Shown here: positions 21,770-32,520 of the stretch, in pieces | How the letters are laid out: the number at the start of each line of letters is the position of its first letter | Position numbering within the stretch: position 1 is the first letter of the stretch | Source of the DNA: Undaria pinnatifida | Taxonomy: Eukaryota > Sar > Phaeophyceae > Laminariales > Alariaceae | Length of the DNA: 64,000 bases | NCBI GenBank assembly: GCA_012845835.1 | Contig: JABAKD010000029.1 | Location: 15,715,599-15,779,598 of the forward strand | Direction: 5' to 3' | Translations under genes and position numbers: made by a program | Notes under the pieces: model-generated | The model's database searches: none | The model's input: the letters and a program-made list of their open reading frames with translations, nothing else | Told to the model about the DNA's origin: nothing

Positions 21770-22038
21770 GACCCAGGCTACGGTAGGGGGGTCCCCTTTT
21801 GGGCCTTTTGTTTCAGTGGCTAGGGGTCACTCGCGCGAGTAACCCCTTTGTTCCTATGCAATCTTACGTTTTGTTTATGTTTCATATTGACGAAATCAAT
21901 CCGCAATGCAAAGGTGATCTAAGCTGCGGCAAACCAAGTTGCTAAACCATCTTCATCCATAGGGTACAGAGCTACTCGTGCGAGGGGCTCAAACACACCA
22001 GTGAAAATGGGGGTACCCCCCCTACCGTAGCCTTGGTC
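21770..22038 (+). mobile_element. Family D MITE, copy D2 (269 bp), with GATA target duplication
   Basis: Ends GACCCAGGCTACGGTAGGGG and (minus strand) GACCAAGGCTACGGTAGGGG. GATA lies on both sides (21766-21769 and 22039-22042). The same internal palindrome occurs (GGTCACTCGCGCGAGTAACC). About 90% alike D1 by eye when one is inverted. Lies between the Gag and RT parts of the DIRS-like element. Confidence 0.9.
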
Positions 22039-22042
22039 GATA

Positions 22043-23227
22043 GTTGCGTGTCCGTTTGAGTGGAAAAAGTGTGGTGTGGTTTCATCATTTATTATATATT
22101 AGCGGGCGCAAGTAGCGCACAAACCTTGAACCAAAGTATTTGCCACAGTATCAAAGGGCGACCTTCAGGGGCCTCTCGGAGGGTGTGTAGCAGCTGGCGC
22201 GTGACTACTGCCTACACGGCTATGTTAGGGCCGTCTAAGTGACCATCTTTATCAAAAGTTACCGAGGTCGTCGAGTGTTCATTTTGGGTAGTAAGCTCTC
22301 TAATCTTTGCCCGGGTTCATTCGTCCTTGTCTCATTGTACGTTTTGTGGTGTGCCGATGTCGTACTTACCTTGTTAAATATAATATATATACATATAGTC
22401 TTTAAATATACATAGTCTTTTAATATACATATAGTCTACATACATATTTCCATTTTTTCTAGAATGAATTCGCCTAGTATAATGTCGAACCTTCAGTTAT
22501 CTGACTGTTTCAAACATGTCCGTATGTGCGGGGATGTCTCACCTCCGGTCGTAGTCGAACATGGCGTATCATGTTATATATATGGCGATGTCCTCGGGAT
22601 TCAAAGATCCCCGAATTCGAAGACATGATAATTATTTCTGAAGCCACCCGGGACCTTGGGCCAGCATTGCTGCACACCCAGGTCTGACTGTGGACCATGA
22701 CTCAAATAACGAAAACAGAACAACCAAAACAAATATAATAAAAATTATACTCCGGAGTATGAAGTATATGTTTTCCCCGTCGTAGTCGGCAAAGTTCCCA
22801 ATTCTCTTCGTGTACATGTCGCGGCTAAGTAACCGCGTGCTTGTCTACACCTTAGTAGTCGAAACGCTCAACCACCACGCCTACGGATCGGCCTGTGGAG
22901 TGTCGTTTCGGCATCTTCGCATTTTCAACCCGAGTGATGGAAACCTCTACGTCTGCGTCAACTTACTATCCTCAAATACGATACGCCGGAAACCCACGGA
23001 TAAGCTAGCTCAACGTTGTACTAATATACAGTTACAAACGTTGTTTCTGGTCGCAGTGTGTGGCGGCCACAACCACTCTCAGTTTATCGGCTTATTTTTC
23101 CCCCTCCGATCATGTTACCTGTACGAGTAGTGCGCCGAATCATTGGCCGGATATTTCGCCGCTGAACACCCAACGATCCCTGCCCAACCTAGAAACGCTC
23201 GTGCGTTACGTACTCAAATTTCGACTA
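22043..23227 (-). other. DIRS-like element, unresolved Gag-to-RT interval
   Basis: Lies between the zinc knuckle and the RT on the minus strand. Heavily decayed: I find no frame long enough to assign. AT-rich TATAGTC motifs cluster at 22380-22450. Confidence 0.4.
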
Positions 23228-23640
23228 CTTGGGGTAATTGGCCTGAAAATGTCCGGTTTGATGGCACTTATGACAGACCACGAGAGGGAACTTGCAGTGT
23301 GGGTGGTTTGCATCACCACCACGGCTGTCGCAACGCCCGCATCTTGGCCTACTACCGGAGCCTCCATCTGCTTGCCCACGACCACGGCCTCTCGGTTGAT
23401 ACCCCTCCCCGCGGTGCGCGGGAGTATAGTGCTTCCCCCACGTCGGGGACCGGCCGACCCCTCCTATACATACAGCTAAGGTGCCTACCGGTTTCGTGTG
23501 GTCCCTGTGTACGTGGTACGAACCTAAGCCACCTGCCCTTATTGTTGTAGGTAGGCCCCTATCCCAACCGGGGGACTCGGCCACTATCGTCTTACACCCT
23601 GCCTTTCCAAGACTCTTCAAGAATGTCGTCAATTAATAGG
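23228..23640 (-). pseudogene. Gag-like protein with a zinc knuckle, last Cys lost
   Basis: Gag coats the element's RNA. The minus-strand frame has an Arg-Gly-rich stretch (GEGYQPRGRGRGQADG) and two Cys clusters, CGRC...HPHC and CHKCHQTGHFQANY. The latter fits the C-x2-C-x4-H-x4-C zinc knuckle except that the final Cys is Tyr. A further minus-strand frame at 23650-24045 may be more of the same protein. Sits upstream of the RT in the expected order. Confidence 0.6.
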
Positions 23641-24099
23641 AACGTTTGGTCAACATCGGCCTCTCCCACCATTACCGTGTGTATTGTTTGTGGACAAGGA
23701 GGGCTGCCTTGATGGCCTGCTTAAACCCCACACTCTAAATGCTAGGATTTTCATTGTCTTCAGCCCCCGGTGGAGTTCCGCCGGGTGCACGCGGCGTATG
23801 TCAAGACACTGCTGAACCACCGGGGTCAGCTGTACTACCGATGGCGCGATCTCGTGCACGTCCCTCACCGACGCGTACTGGTACGGCATGACGTGCCGCA
23901 GAATACTTGTTGAATACTTCGTCGTAAACTGTGTGCGGAAATCGAACGTGAGCAATGTGCGTGCGTGTGTGCGTTTATGTTTGTATTCGTGCTTGCTCCA
24001 GGGCGTTGTACAATCTCGTTGTTCGTACGATATTGTGTTCCACATTAGTTAAGTCTAAAACTGGTGTTTCATGTTTCAACCTTTGCGTTGGATGGTGTA

Positions 24100-24480
24100 C
24101 TCATATTGTGCGTGTACGTGCGTGCGCCTCGTACTGGCGTGGATGTTTTTCGTTCGCCTCGTGGTGCCTTGGAATTGGACTTGCTTCGAGCGTACGTGTG
24201 TGCAGTAATGTGCCTTACTACTTGCTGTGCATGACTGTGCAATGAATGCCTGCACCCTGTGCTGGCGTGCCATTCGTCCTCCATGCTGCGGACATGTGTG
24301 CTTTGGGTTGGCATGGTCGTACGTGTGTGTAGTACTGCTGTGCATTACTGTGCATTGAATGCCTGCGCTTTGTGCTGGTGTGTCATTTGTCCTTTCAGGT
24401 GCGCACATGTGCGCCTTGTGCTGGCAAGTGATTGGGCTCGCCTTTATGCGGACATGTTGTGCGTTTTGTGCTGATTGGGT
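24100..24480 (+). repeat. Minisatellite, period about 128 bp, roughly three units
   Basis: Units share CGTACGTGTGTG-AGTA-TG, CTGTGCAT-ACTGTGCA and TGAATGCCTGC, then TGTGCTGG-GTG-CATT-GTCC. Clear units begin near 24190 and 24318, with a more diverged one before and a partial one after. Confidence 0.75.
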
Positions 24481-26150
24481 TTGGGCTTCCTTCTGCCTGT
24501 GCGTTTCTGTAAGCCACGCGCCGACATTAGTCATCTAGAAACCTTGGGCTGCTCGAAATGAGGTGGGATGCGCGCATACATTTTGTTGCGTATACGTATG
24601 GTTCGTCCGACCGCGAGATTGGCCTACTTGAATGGCGTGCGTACGCCTTTGCTGGGTGCGCCATGCGCGCCGGACTACAAGCCAGTACGCATGAAACATT
24701 GATGGATGGATTTAAGAAACACCAATTACTTGTATCGTATAGTATGCACCTGTATGGGTTTTTTTCGCAAACCCCGTAACGTAAATCAAAGATACAACTA
24801 ACATGCCCAGTCGGTGTATTGGTATATTACGCAGCATATAATATAGTCTAGTTGAGTTTCAATCAGTCCATCGCTCGTACTAATATTGACTCCTCGGTTT
24901 CCCTTAACGCCTCGGAAAGGCATGGTGCGAGGCATGCCATAGCAGGCTTGTAGCGAGTGGGGGGGGTCTCTCTGGCGTGTGTAAGGCCGGACTCACCCTC
25001 AAGGAGTGCTGCCTCCTTGCTGCTGCGTGTGGCCGCGAGGCTCAGGCGTGGCGGTAGTGTTGGGTCGGACGTGCGGCGTTAGGCATGGTCACCTACAATT
25101 CGCGCGTAGTTTTCGGCAGCAGCGGCGGAGCAGCAATGCTTAATCGGGATGCTCGTGCGCGCGGGCAGGCGCCACCACGAGCACCACGAGCCACACTACG
25201 CCACGCAGTTATGGTTTGAGTGGAGGGAACTGCGCCGGCAGGATGCTGCATTCGCCGACGAAGGGGGAGGGCGACTGAGCGTCGATGGGCGGGGACGAGA
25301 CGGATTACACCCTCCCTGGACGAGAACTTTTGTTTTTCATATCAGCACCGCACGCTGCGCGGAGCATTTTGTTTTTTGGGACGGGGGAGAAGGGGAACCA
25401 ACTGGAATTGAGCGTCAACGAGAGCAAGTGCCAATGAGCGGGCCGAGTGAGCTAAGGCAACGAGGCGGCCATGGAGAACCGCAGCATGAGGATGGCACAC
25501 GGAGTCCCACGACCCGCACGCACACCATCGTCACGAGAGCAGCGATCGTCTTTTTTCAGTTTGGTTTTACGAAGCAGTAGTACAACATGTCACTTACGTT
25601 ATTGATTTTTGTAGAGTTGGTAGAGGTTGTAATCCCTTTATGGGGAACGACCCGCGACATTTTTCAATTTTCAGGCACGGGCCTCGTAGCTGCGCTGCAA
25701 CCCGTCAGATAACCCGGGAAGGCGGGTCGATTATTGATATTTGTATGGTGGTTTTCGGTTTGATTGCTTTTTTGTCACTGCATTCCTCCGGGTCGTCCCT
25801 CTGACAGCACTCCAGACAGAAGGCGCGATCGCCTGTGCTCACGATTACCGTGCGTTTAGTACGGTGCAGGCAGCCCAACCGCTGTAGTTTGTAGCCGCGA
25901 GTCGGTTAGTTGTGGGAACGGGGGAACTGTATGCCGAAATTGAGTGGATACCCGCGGCCATGTGAGTTCAGTTTGCACATTAGACGATTTCACTTGTATT
26001 GTGCGATTTATTCGTATCGTGCGTTTGAGGCGGCAAAGCGTAGTATTTCCCGGACGAATTTCGATAATTTTTTGTTTTTCGGGTCTTCCTAGGGCTCCAG
26101 CACTTTGTGTGACCACGGACTCGAGATGTTTGACAAGGGTAACTGTGAGA
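24481..26150. other. Unassigned interval
   Basis: Contains open frames (for example 143 codons at 25149-25580, plus) rich in Arg, Gly and His, with no recognisable domain, splice support or signal peptide. I do not call a gene. Confidence 0.45.
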
Positions 26151-26305
<155 letters not shown>

Positions 26306-26379
26306 AGTTGATGTATTTGTAGGAAAACATTCTGGATCTACCGGTAGGGTGATAGATCATGTAGTACGTAGTACATAGT

Positions 26380-27262
26380 ACATACCCAAAACCTTCCTGA
26401 GAGTATTAAACACCTCCAGCCAGCTGGTATCACCTCATTATCTTCCTAGCCATCCATAACGTAGTTCCAATTCATTCCTCCCGCCCCCCCTTTTATTTTT
26501 CTCTTTTTTAATTCATTTGTTTTCCCTGTCCTTTTATTCAAACGCCCCAATTACAATCGAAATCGGCCAGAGTAATAAGCACTTCTACGCAATTGGTATG
26601 GCGTCATTATCTTTTTAGCCACCCATGACGTAGCTTTCATTCACCCCCCCCCCCTCCCCACCTAACGCCCCCTCCTTCACCACCATCCGCGCCATCGCCT
26701 AGACCTAGTACCACGCGCATAGCAAAACCCTACATCTATGCGTCCTAAAGATGCTGGTTCAAAAAACATATCTGTACCCCCCCCCTCCCCCATTCCCCCA
26801 CCTCCACCCCCACCACCACCCCCACCCCCACCCCCTCAAACGCTCCGCCCTCTCCTCACTGGTTGTACGACTTAAAGGGTAGGATTTATAGTTTCCACGC
26901 ACAGATTAAGTTGATCCACCCCCTTTTGATCAAACCCAGCCCCCACCTCCTTAAAACCTCCGCCCTTCCCTCACCGGTTTTTCAACCTTACAGGATTCAC
27001 TTTATAAACGGATGCATTTACTTCCACAGCTAGCTGTCAGGCTTCGTCCCCCTCAAAACGGGTTTTATAGTTTCCGCGCACGGACTGACTAACATCACCC
27101 TATTGACCCTGATAGCTACACTGTAGTTGTAAGGGGAGTCGCCGACCTATATCCTTAATGAGGACACACAACCCTTAAATCGCGCGATCGGAGTATCACA
27201 CACAGCTTGCAAATATGAGTTTCGACATAAACCTCGATCTCACAGCTGGAGCGTATTTATTT
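26380..27262 (-). repeat. Family A repeat, copy A6, long, with tandem distal modules
   Basis: Two tandem distal modules (26395-26475 and 26570-26645: CCAGAGTAATAA, GGTAT-(A/G)C(C/G)TCATTATC, AGCCA-CCAT(A/G)ACGTAG), a long C tract (26779-26840), the module for AACTATAAA/ACCGGT (26860-27060), and the conserved arm ending CTCACAGCTGGAGCGTATTT at 27262. It faces A7 head to head. Confidence 0.85.
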
Positions 27263-27267
27263 TATAA

Positions 27268-28000
27268 AGAATTATAAAAAATGAAAATAGACTTCAGCTA
27301 TGAGATTGAATATTTGATCGAAACTCATCTTTGCAAGCTGTGTGTGATACTCCGATCGCGCGCATTACGAGTTGTGTGTCCTCATTAAGGATATAGGTCG
27401 GCGACTCCCCTTACAACTACGGTGTAGCTATCAGGGTCAACAGGGTGATTTTAGTCAGTCTGTGCGCTGAAACTATAAAACCCGTTTCTGAGGGAAATGT
27501 ATCCATTTATCGAGTGAATCTTGTAAGTCGAATAACCGGTGAGGGGGAGGGGCGGAGTTTTGAAGGACGTGGGGGCCTGGTTTTGATCAAAAGCGAGCGG
27601 GTTTGGCGGGGGGGGGGGGGGGAGGGGGGGGGGAATTTGTGCATGTAAGTTATAATCCTTTCAAGGGGATAAATCTGACGGTTTTGGCACCAGTTTATTA
27701 TTGGGGGGAGGGGGGGTTGGGGCGGGGGTGGGGCGTGTGGGGCAGCTCAATATGTGGGTGGAAACTATACATTATTTTGAGGGGATAAATGTGACGGTTT
27801 TGGAAATGATGCATCAGTTTATCATGTATATCCTGGGGTAAGTCGTACAATCAGTGAGTAGAGAGAGGGTGGAGTGTTCGAGGGGGTGGGGTTGGGATGG
27901 GTTGGGGGGGGGGAAGGTGGGGGGTGGGGGCGGAGGGGGCGGGGGAGGGGGCGGGGGGGGGGGGGGGGGGGGGGGGAAGGATCTTTATAATGACATTATT
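27268..28000 (+). repeat. Family A repeat, copy A7, head to head with A6
   Basis: Starts ATTATAAAAAATGAAAATAG. The conserved arm is followed by a G tract (27606-27632), the module AAGTTATAATCC / AAGGGGATAAATCTGACGG, a second G tract (27703-27745), module CATCAGTTTATCATGTATAT, and a very long G-rich tract (27900-27977). The two arms meet over an AT-rich centre of a few bases. Confidence 0.85.
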
Positions 28001-28700
28001 GAATCCGCCTGAACGCTGGGTGTCCTGGACATCGACCGGTAGACTGGTTGATCTATTTTCTTGTACGTATTGCGTATTATCTTTGTTGTCACTATACGTG
28101 GTACTTTGCCGAGTTGCTTGTACTGCGAGTGGCGCTGTGGTTGTTCTGTGTGTTGTTTTTGTGTTTCGTAAACAACGTGCGTTCGCGCGTTCCCCGTCAA
28201 ACAGAGAATCCGATTCAGAAAAGATGCTTCGTGCTCAATACACCAAATATTTTTCCAGATGTCGCGATATTCGCTTTATACAATAAATGTCAAAACGAAC
28301 ACATTGTCTTTATTTGAGATACAAGTTCTCCCTTCGGACGTGAAAATATACAAGGAAGCAACAATGCTCCGAAGGCAGAATGAAGATTGAGCGTAGAATC
28401 CAAGTACTACCATACATAAACGTAGTAGCAGCAGGAAACGACAAAGTGTAAAGTATGGAGAAAATCACAGGCAACGAGACTAAAAGAGGGTGACGAAAGA
28501 AATGAGAGCGAAATCACATGTATATTCGACGCAGTAGTATTAGCAGTAGCACAACGACAATACAGGGGCAGTAGCAACAGCAACAGGAGCAACATATCGA
28601 TACCAAAATGAAGAGGTCAGTTAGTTACTATATTTAAAAATTAAAAATACCTATGTTCTTCCCTTTCCTTTGTCTTCTTTTCTTTTCTTGGGTTTATTTT
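28001..28700. other. Unassigned interval
   Basis: No gene. Contains AGC/AGT-type trinucleotide runs at 28420-28600. Confidence 0.45.
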
Positions 28701-29054
28701 TTCTTGATTGCTTTGCGTCTGTCGTGCGTATGCGTAGTGATAGATACTACGTATAATATGTACAAGGCAGTCTTCCCTTGGGTGTCAAGCGGTATAGTCG
28801 GTTTTTCCAGGCGAGAGTATTGAGACGTATGCACCGGTATGGACCTGGCACACATCGTAGACTGACTCCAAATTTCATTTCGATATTTTTCTGTTTGGGG
28901 CATGAATTGCGTCAGCTGTGATGTACGCGTGTACTCCACCTTGTGTTTTTCGTGTGTTTCCCTGGGTTATTCTTTAGTACTAGAATGACTGGAACCCAAC
29001 CCTGTGACCACGGACTTGGTTATGCGAGTTAATGTGAGAACAACAACAACAAAG
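28700..29054 (+). mobile_element. SINE-like element, type 1, second copy
   Basis: Matches the 1.58 kb copy in its head (GCGTCTGTCGTGCGTATGCG, A-box-like ATGCGTAGTGA at 28730, CCAGGCG-GAGTA, TATGGACCTGGCAC, CATCGTAGACTGACT) and in its end (CTGTGACCACGG), but lacks most of the SINE body. Ends with (CAA)n. It shows that the 1.58 kb element is a composite of two SINE families sharing a 3' end. Confidence 0.65.
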
Positions 29055-29165
29055 GTGCCGGTGGATCAATGCCACTAGTCTCTATCATGCCGGCGAAAGT
29101 AGCAGGACTGGAACTCTTCATACTAACGATGCACCAACGTATGGCGCCCTAATTTAAATAGTGGC

Positions 29166-29522
29166 GGTTAGGGTTAGTGTTAGTGTTAGGGTTAGTGTTA
29201 GTGTTAGTGTTAGTGTTAGTGTTAGTGTTAGTGTTAGTGTTGGTGTTAGTGTTAGTGTTAGTGTTAGTGTTAGTGTTAGTGTTGAGGTTAGTGTTAGTGT
29301 TAGTCTTAGTGTTAGTGTTAGTGTTATGGTTAGGGTTAGGTATAGGGTCAGGGTTAGGGTTAGTGTTAGTGTTAGTGTTAGGGTTAGTGTTAGTGTTAGT
29401 GTTAAGGTTAGTGTTAGTGTTAGTGTTAGTGTTAGGGTTAGGGTTAGAGTTAAGGTTACGGTTACGGTTACGGTTACGGTTACGGTTACGGTTACGGTTA
29501 CGGTTACGGTTACGGTTACGGT
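29166..29522 (+). repeat. Interstitial telomere-like array of variant repeats
   Basis: About 357 bases. The first 285 are mostly TTAGTG with scattered TTAGGG, TTGGTG, TTGAGG and TTATGG units; the last 75 are near-perfect GGTTAC units (29452-29521). G-rich strand on plus, the same polarity as the terminal telomere. It lies about 34 kb from the chromosome end. The repetitive open frames across it are not genes. Confidence 0.95.
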
Positions 29523-30497
29523 ATGTGCCTCGAAGAATGCCGGAATATCGGGCTGGCACATGTCGTCAATACCTTGTGATGCTGTCTTCAGACGCCAAAA
29601 CACATACATGTGCACTCCATAAAAAACATCTTGTGTCAGTTACAGACACACCGTCCGGCAACAGAGCAGCAGCAGCACACAGGCAGCGCAGGGCAGAGCA
29701 CAGCAGAGGGCATTCCCCGCTTTCCCCATGCTCTTCTAATTTTGCTGTTATGACGCTGTCTTGCGCTGTGCTAGAAATGCTGTTGAGGGTTTTGGGTGAA
29801 GACGTCTCTACCATAATTAAAAGCGTTTCGCTGATATTCAATGCTAGCAAAGAACGGAGCCACTTGAATAGTGCTATTGCGCTGTGTAAAGTGCTGATAT
29901 AATCACTTGGCACGGCTGGTACCCTCTGTACGTAGATAGCTATAAACGGCAACTCTATTCCGATAGTGCCGGTGCCCCGAATAGCGCTGTGGCACATATG
30001 ATGGCACTACGTGATGCTGCCGTGCGTTGAAAAAAAAAACACGCATACCCACGCAAGAGCACCGGCATTTCTTGGGAGCCCCATGTAGATGCATAATAAG
30101 CACCACACGCAGACCGCATCATCAGCGCACGCATCAGATATACAGTTGCACACACAGAGCATCAACAGTTACCGTGGCACAACGACCAGCAGAAACGTTT
30201 GAGACAGCAGCCCTTCTGCTCCTCCTTGCGTTAGCCTTGACACGTTTGGTGTTGGTGTTGATATTGGATTCGGTGTTCATCGGTTCAGACAGAGTTGTTG
30301 ATGGTTGCTGAAGGTGTTGGTATTGCTTTTGTGGCGTTGTGGTGGTGTTACGTCTGCGGGAGGTAGGAGCGGGACATTTTGGCGTGCATGCGGGCGCAAA
30401 AACTGAAAGAAGTTCGTAGTGGGGCCAAAAAGGTAAAGGCTGCTCGGTATTCGGACCAACAAGTCTGTGAAGTCGGCAGAGGCAACAAATGAAAGAG
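29523..30497. other. Unassigned interval
   Basis: No gene recognised. Several Ser/Thr/Arg-rich open frames on both strands lack domains. Confidence 0.45.
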
Positions 30498-30585
30498 TCT
30501 AGTCTGGCCAAGAACTTGAAAGCCAGCAGCTAGTCGGGCCAAAAAGTTGAAAGCCAGCAGCTAGTCGGGCCAAAAGGCTCTGTAA
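30498..30585 (+). repeat. Short tandem repeat, about 31-bp unit
   Basis: GTCGGGCCAAAA(A)GTTGAAAGCCAGCAGCTA occurs in about 2.5 copies, with more diverged related units just before (GTGGGGCCAAAAAGGTAAAG). Confidence 0.75.
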
Positions 30586-30654
30586 AATCGAGCCCGCTTG
30601 GGCTGCTCGTATCGGCCACCCTAGACGATGTTACATCATTTTGTATTTTTTGTA

Positions 30655-31118
30655 ATTGTTTTTTCCCAAAACCGTCAGATTTATCCCTATAACGGAGTTA
30701 TGGCTTCCACGCACAAATTGCCCCCCAAGTCCCCCCCTCCCCCTCCCCTCCCCCCCCCCTTCAACCCCGCTCGCTTTTGATCAAAACCAGGCCCCCACGT
30801 CCTTCAAAACTCCGCCCCCCCCTCACCGGTTATTCGACTTACAGGATTCACTAGATAAACGGATACATTTCCCTCCACAGCTGTCACATTTTGTCCCTCT
30901 CAGAAACGGGTTTTATAGTTTCCGCGCACAGACTGACTAAAATCACCCTGTTGACCCTGATAGCTACACTGTAGTTGCAAGGGGAATCGCCGACCTGTAT
31001 CCTTAATGATGACACACAACCCATAATACGCGCGATCGGAGTATCACACACAGCTTGCAAAGATGAGTTTCGACGAAGTATTCGATGTCACAGCTGGAGT
31101 GTAATTTAATTTTTTATA
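30655..31118 (-). repeat. Family A repeat, copy A8, head to head with A9
   Basis: From AAAACCGTCAGATTTATCCC through a C tract (30721-30765), TTGATCAAAACCAGGCCCCC, ACCGGTTATTCGACTTACAG and the conserved arm to CACAGCTGGAGTGTAATTT. The arm is complete and close to the consensus. Confidence 0.88.
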
Positions 31119-31920
31119 ATATAATATAAAAGTACACTCCAGCTGTGACATCGAAGATTTTGTCGAAACTCATATTTGCCAGCCGTGTGTGATAATTCAT
31201 CGCGCGTATTACTGGGTGTGTGTCCTCATTAAGGATATAGGTCCGCAACTAAGCTTGGAACTAAAGTGTAGCTTGTACCAGGGTCAAGAGGGTGATGTTA
31301 ATCAGTCTGTGCGCGGAAACTATAAAACCCGTCTTTGAGGGGAACAAAATGTGACAGCTGTGGAAGGAAATGCATCAGTTTATCAAGTGTATCCTGTAAG
31401 TCGAATATCGGGTGAGGGGAGGGCGGAGTTTCTAACGACGTGGGGGGCTAGGTTTGAGCAAGAGGGAGCGGGGGGGGGGGGGGGGCTGGAACAAGTGGAG
31501 CAACTCAATCTGTGCGTGGAAACTATGAACTCTTGAAGGGGACCAATCGAACGGTTGGGGAAGTAATGCACCCGTTTACCATGCACATCCTGTAAGTTGT
31601 ACAACCAGTGCGGAGAGGGCGAAGCGTCGAAGGGGTGGGTGGGGAGATGGTTGGGGGGGGGGGGTCCAGCAACTTTACGTCGCATAGATGTACTTTTACG
31701 AGCTTGCTATACGCGTGGTGCTGGGTCAAGGCGATGGTGTGGGTTGTGGGAAAGGCAAAGGCATTGCGAGGGGGGCAATATGAATTGGAGCTACGGTATC
31801 GATGGCTAAAACGATAATGAGGTGATATCAACTGCCTGGTAGCGTTTATTACTCTGGCAGATTTTCATAATTGGTGGGGCGTTTGAACAAGAGAGAGCGG
31901 GGGCGGGGGGGGGAGGAGGG
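31119..31920 (+). repeat. Family A repeat, copy A9
   Basis: Mirror image of A8 about an AT-rich centre (TTATAATATAATATAAAA, 31107-31128). The conserved arm is followed by module ATGCATCAGTTTATCAAGTG, a G tract (31470-31487), module GTGGAAACTATGAACTCTTG with ATGCACCCGTTTACCATGCA, a G tract (31652-31665) and a distal GATATCA-CTGCC module. It shows that a unit of about 200 bp is repeated in tandem within the element. Confidence 0.88.
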
Positions 31921-31924
31921 GGAC

Positions 31925-32520
31925 ATATATATATTGAAAAATTAAAATACACTCCAGCTGTGAGATCGAATAATTGGTCGAAACCCATCTTTGCAAGCTG
32001 TGTGTGATACTCCGATCGCGCGTATTACGGGTTGTGTGTCCTCATAAAGGATATAGGTCGGCGACTCCCCTTGCAACTACAGTGTAGCTATCAGGGTCAA
32101 CAGGGTGATTTTAGGCAGTTTGTGCGCGGAAAGTATAAAACCCGTTTCTGAGGGGGACAAAATCTGACAGCTGTGGAAGGAAAAGCATCAGTTTACCAAG
32201 TGAATCCTGTAAGTCGAACATCCGGTGAGCGGAGGGCGGAGGTTTGAAGGACGTGGGGGCCTGATTTTGACGAAAAGGGGGGCGGGAGGGGGGGGGGGGA
32301 GGAGGGGACGGGTGGGTAGGTCAATTTGTGGGTGGAAATGTGCTGGGGGGGGCGGGGGGCGAGGGAGGAGGGCTTTAGGTCGCATAGAGATGTAGGGGTT
32401 TGCTATACGCGTGGTGCTAGGTCTAGGCGATGGTGCGGGTGGCGGGGAAGGAGGGGGCGTTGGAGGCAGGGGTGGGCGGGAGTTGCAGCAGCGGCATGGA
32501 CGGCTCTAAAACGATATATA
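31925..32520 (+). repeat. Family A repeat, copy A10
   Basis: Begins in (AT)n (31925-31936), then GAAAAATTAAAATACACTCC. Complete conserved arm, module with AACATCCGGTGAGCGG, G tract (32280-32300), then TTTGCTATACGCGTGGTGCT and CGGCATGGACGGCTCTAAAA, ending at an ATATATA border. Confidence 0.87.

Larger units (their letters stand above)
17505..23640 (-). mobile_element. Decayed DIRS-like (tyrosine-recombinase) retrotransposon
   Basis: On the minus strand, in order: a Gag-like frame with a zinc knuckle (23.63-23.23 kb), reverse transcriptase motifs (21.25-20.64), an RNase H-like frame (20.35-19.99), its C-terminal continuation (19.50-19.07), and a tyrosine recombinase (18.88-17.51). No aspartic protease or DDE integrase was seen. 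This is the DIRS gene order and toolkit. Every domain carries a substitution, stop or frameshift, so the copy cannot be autonomous. Two family D MITEs are inserted, one splitting the RNase H region. Terminal repeats could not be defined, so the outer limits are those of the recognised coding parts. Confidence 0.82.

Noticed and set aside
25149-25580. 143-codon plus-strand gene
   Set aside because: Arg/Gly/His-rich with no domain, no splice sites in phase and an overlapping frame of similar length.
29149-29902. Open frames of 136-241 codons over the interstitial telomere-like array
   Set aside because: Pure repeat translations on both strands; no domain outside the repeat.
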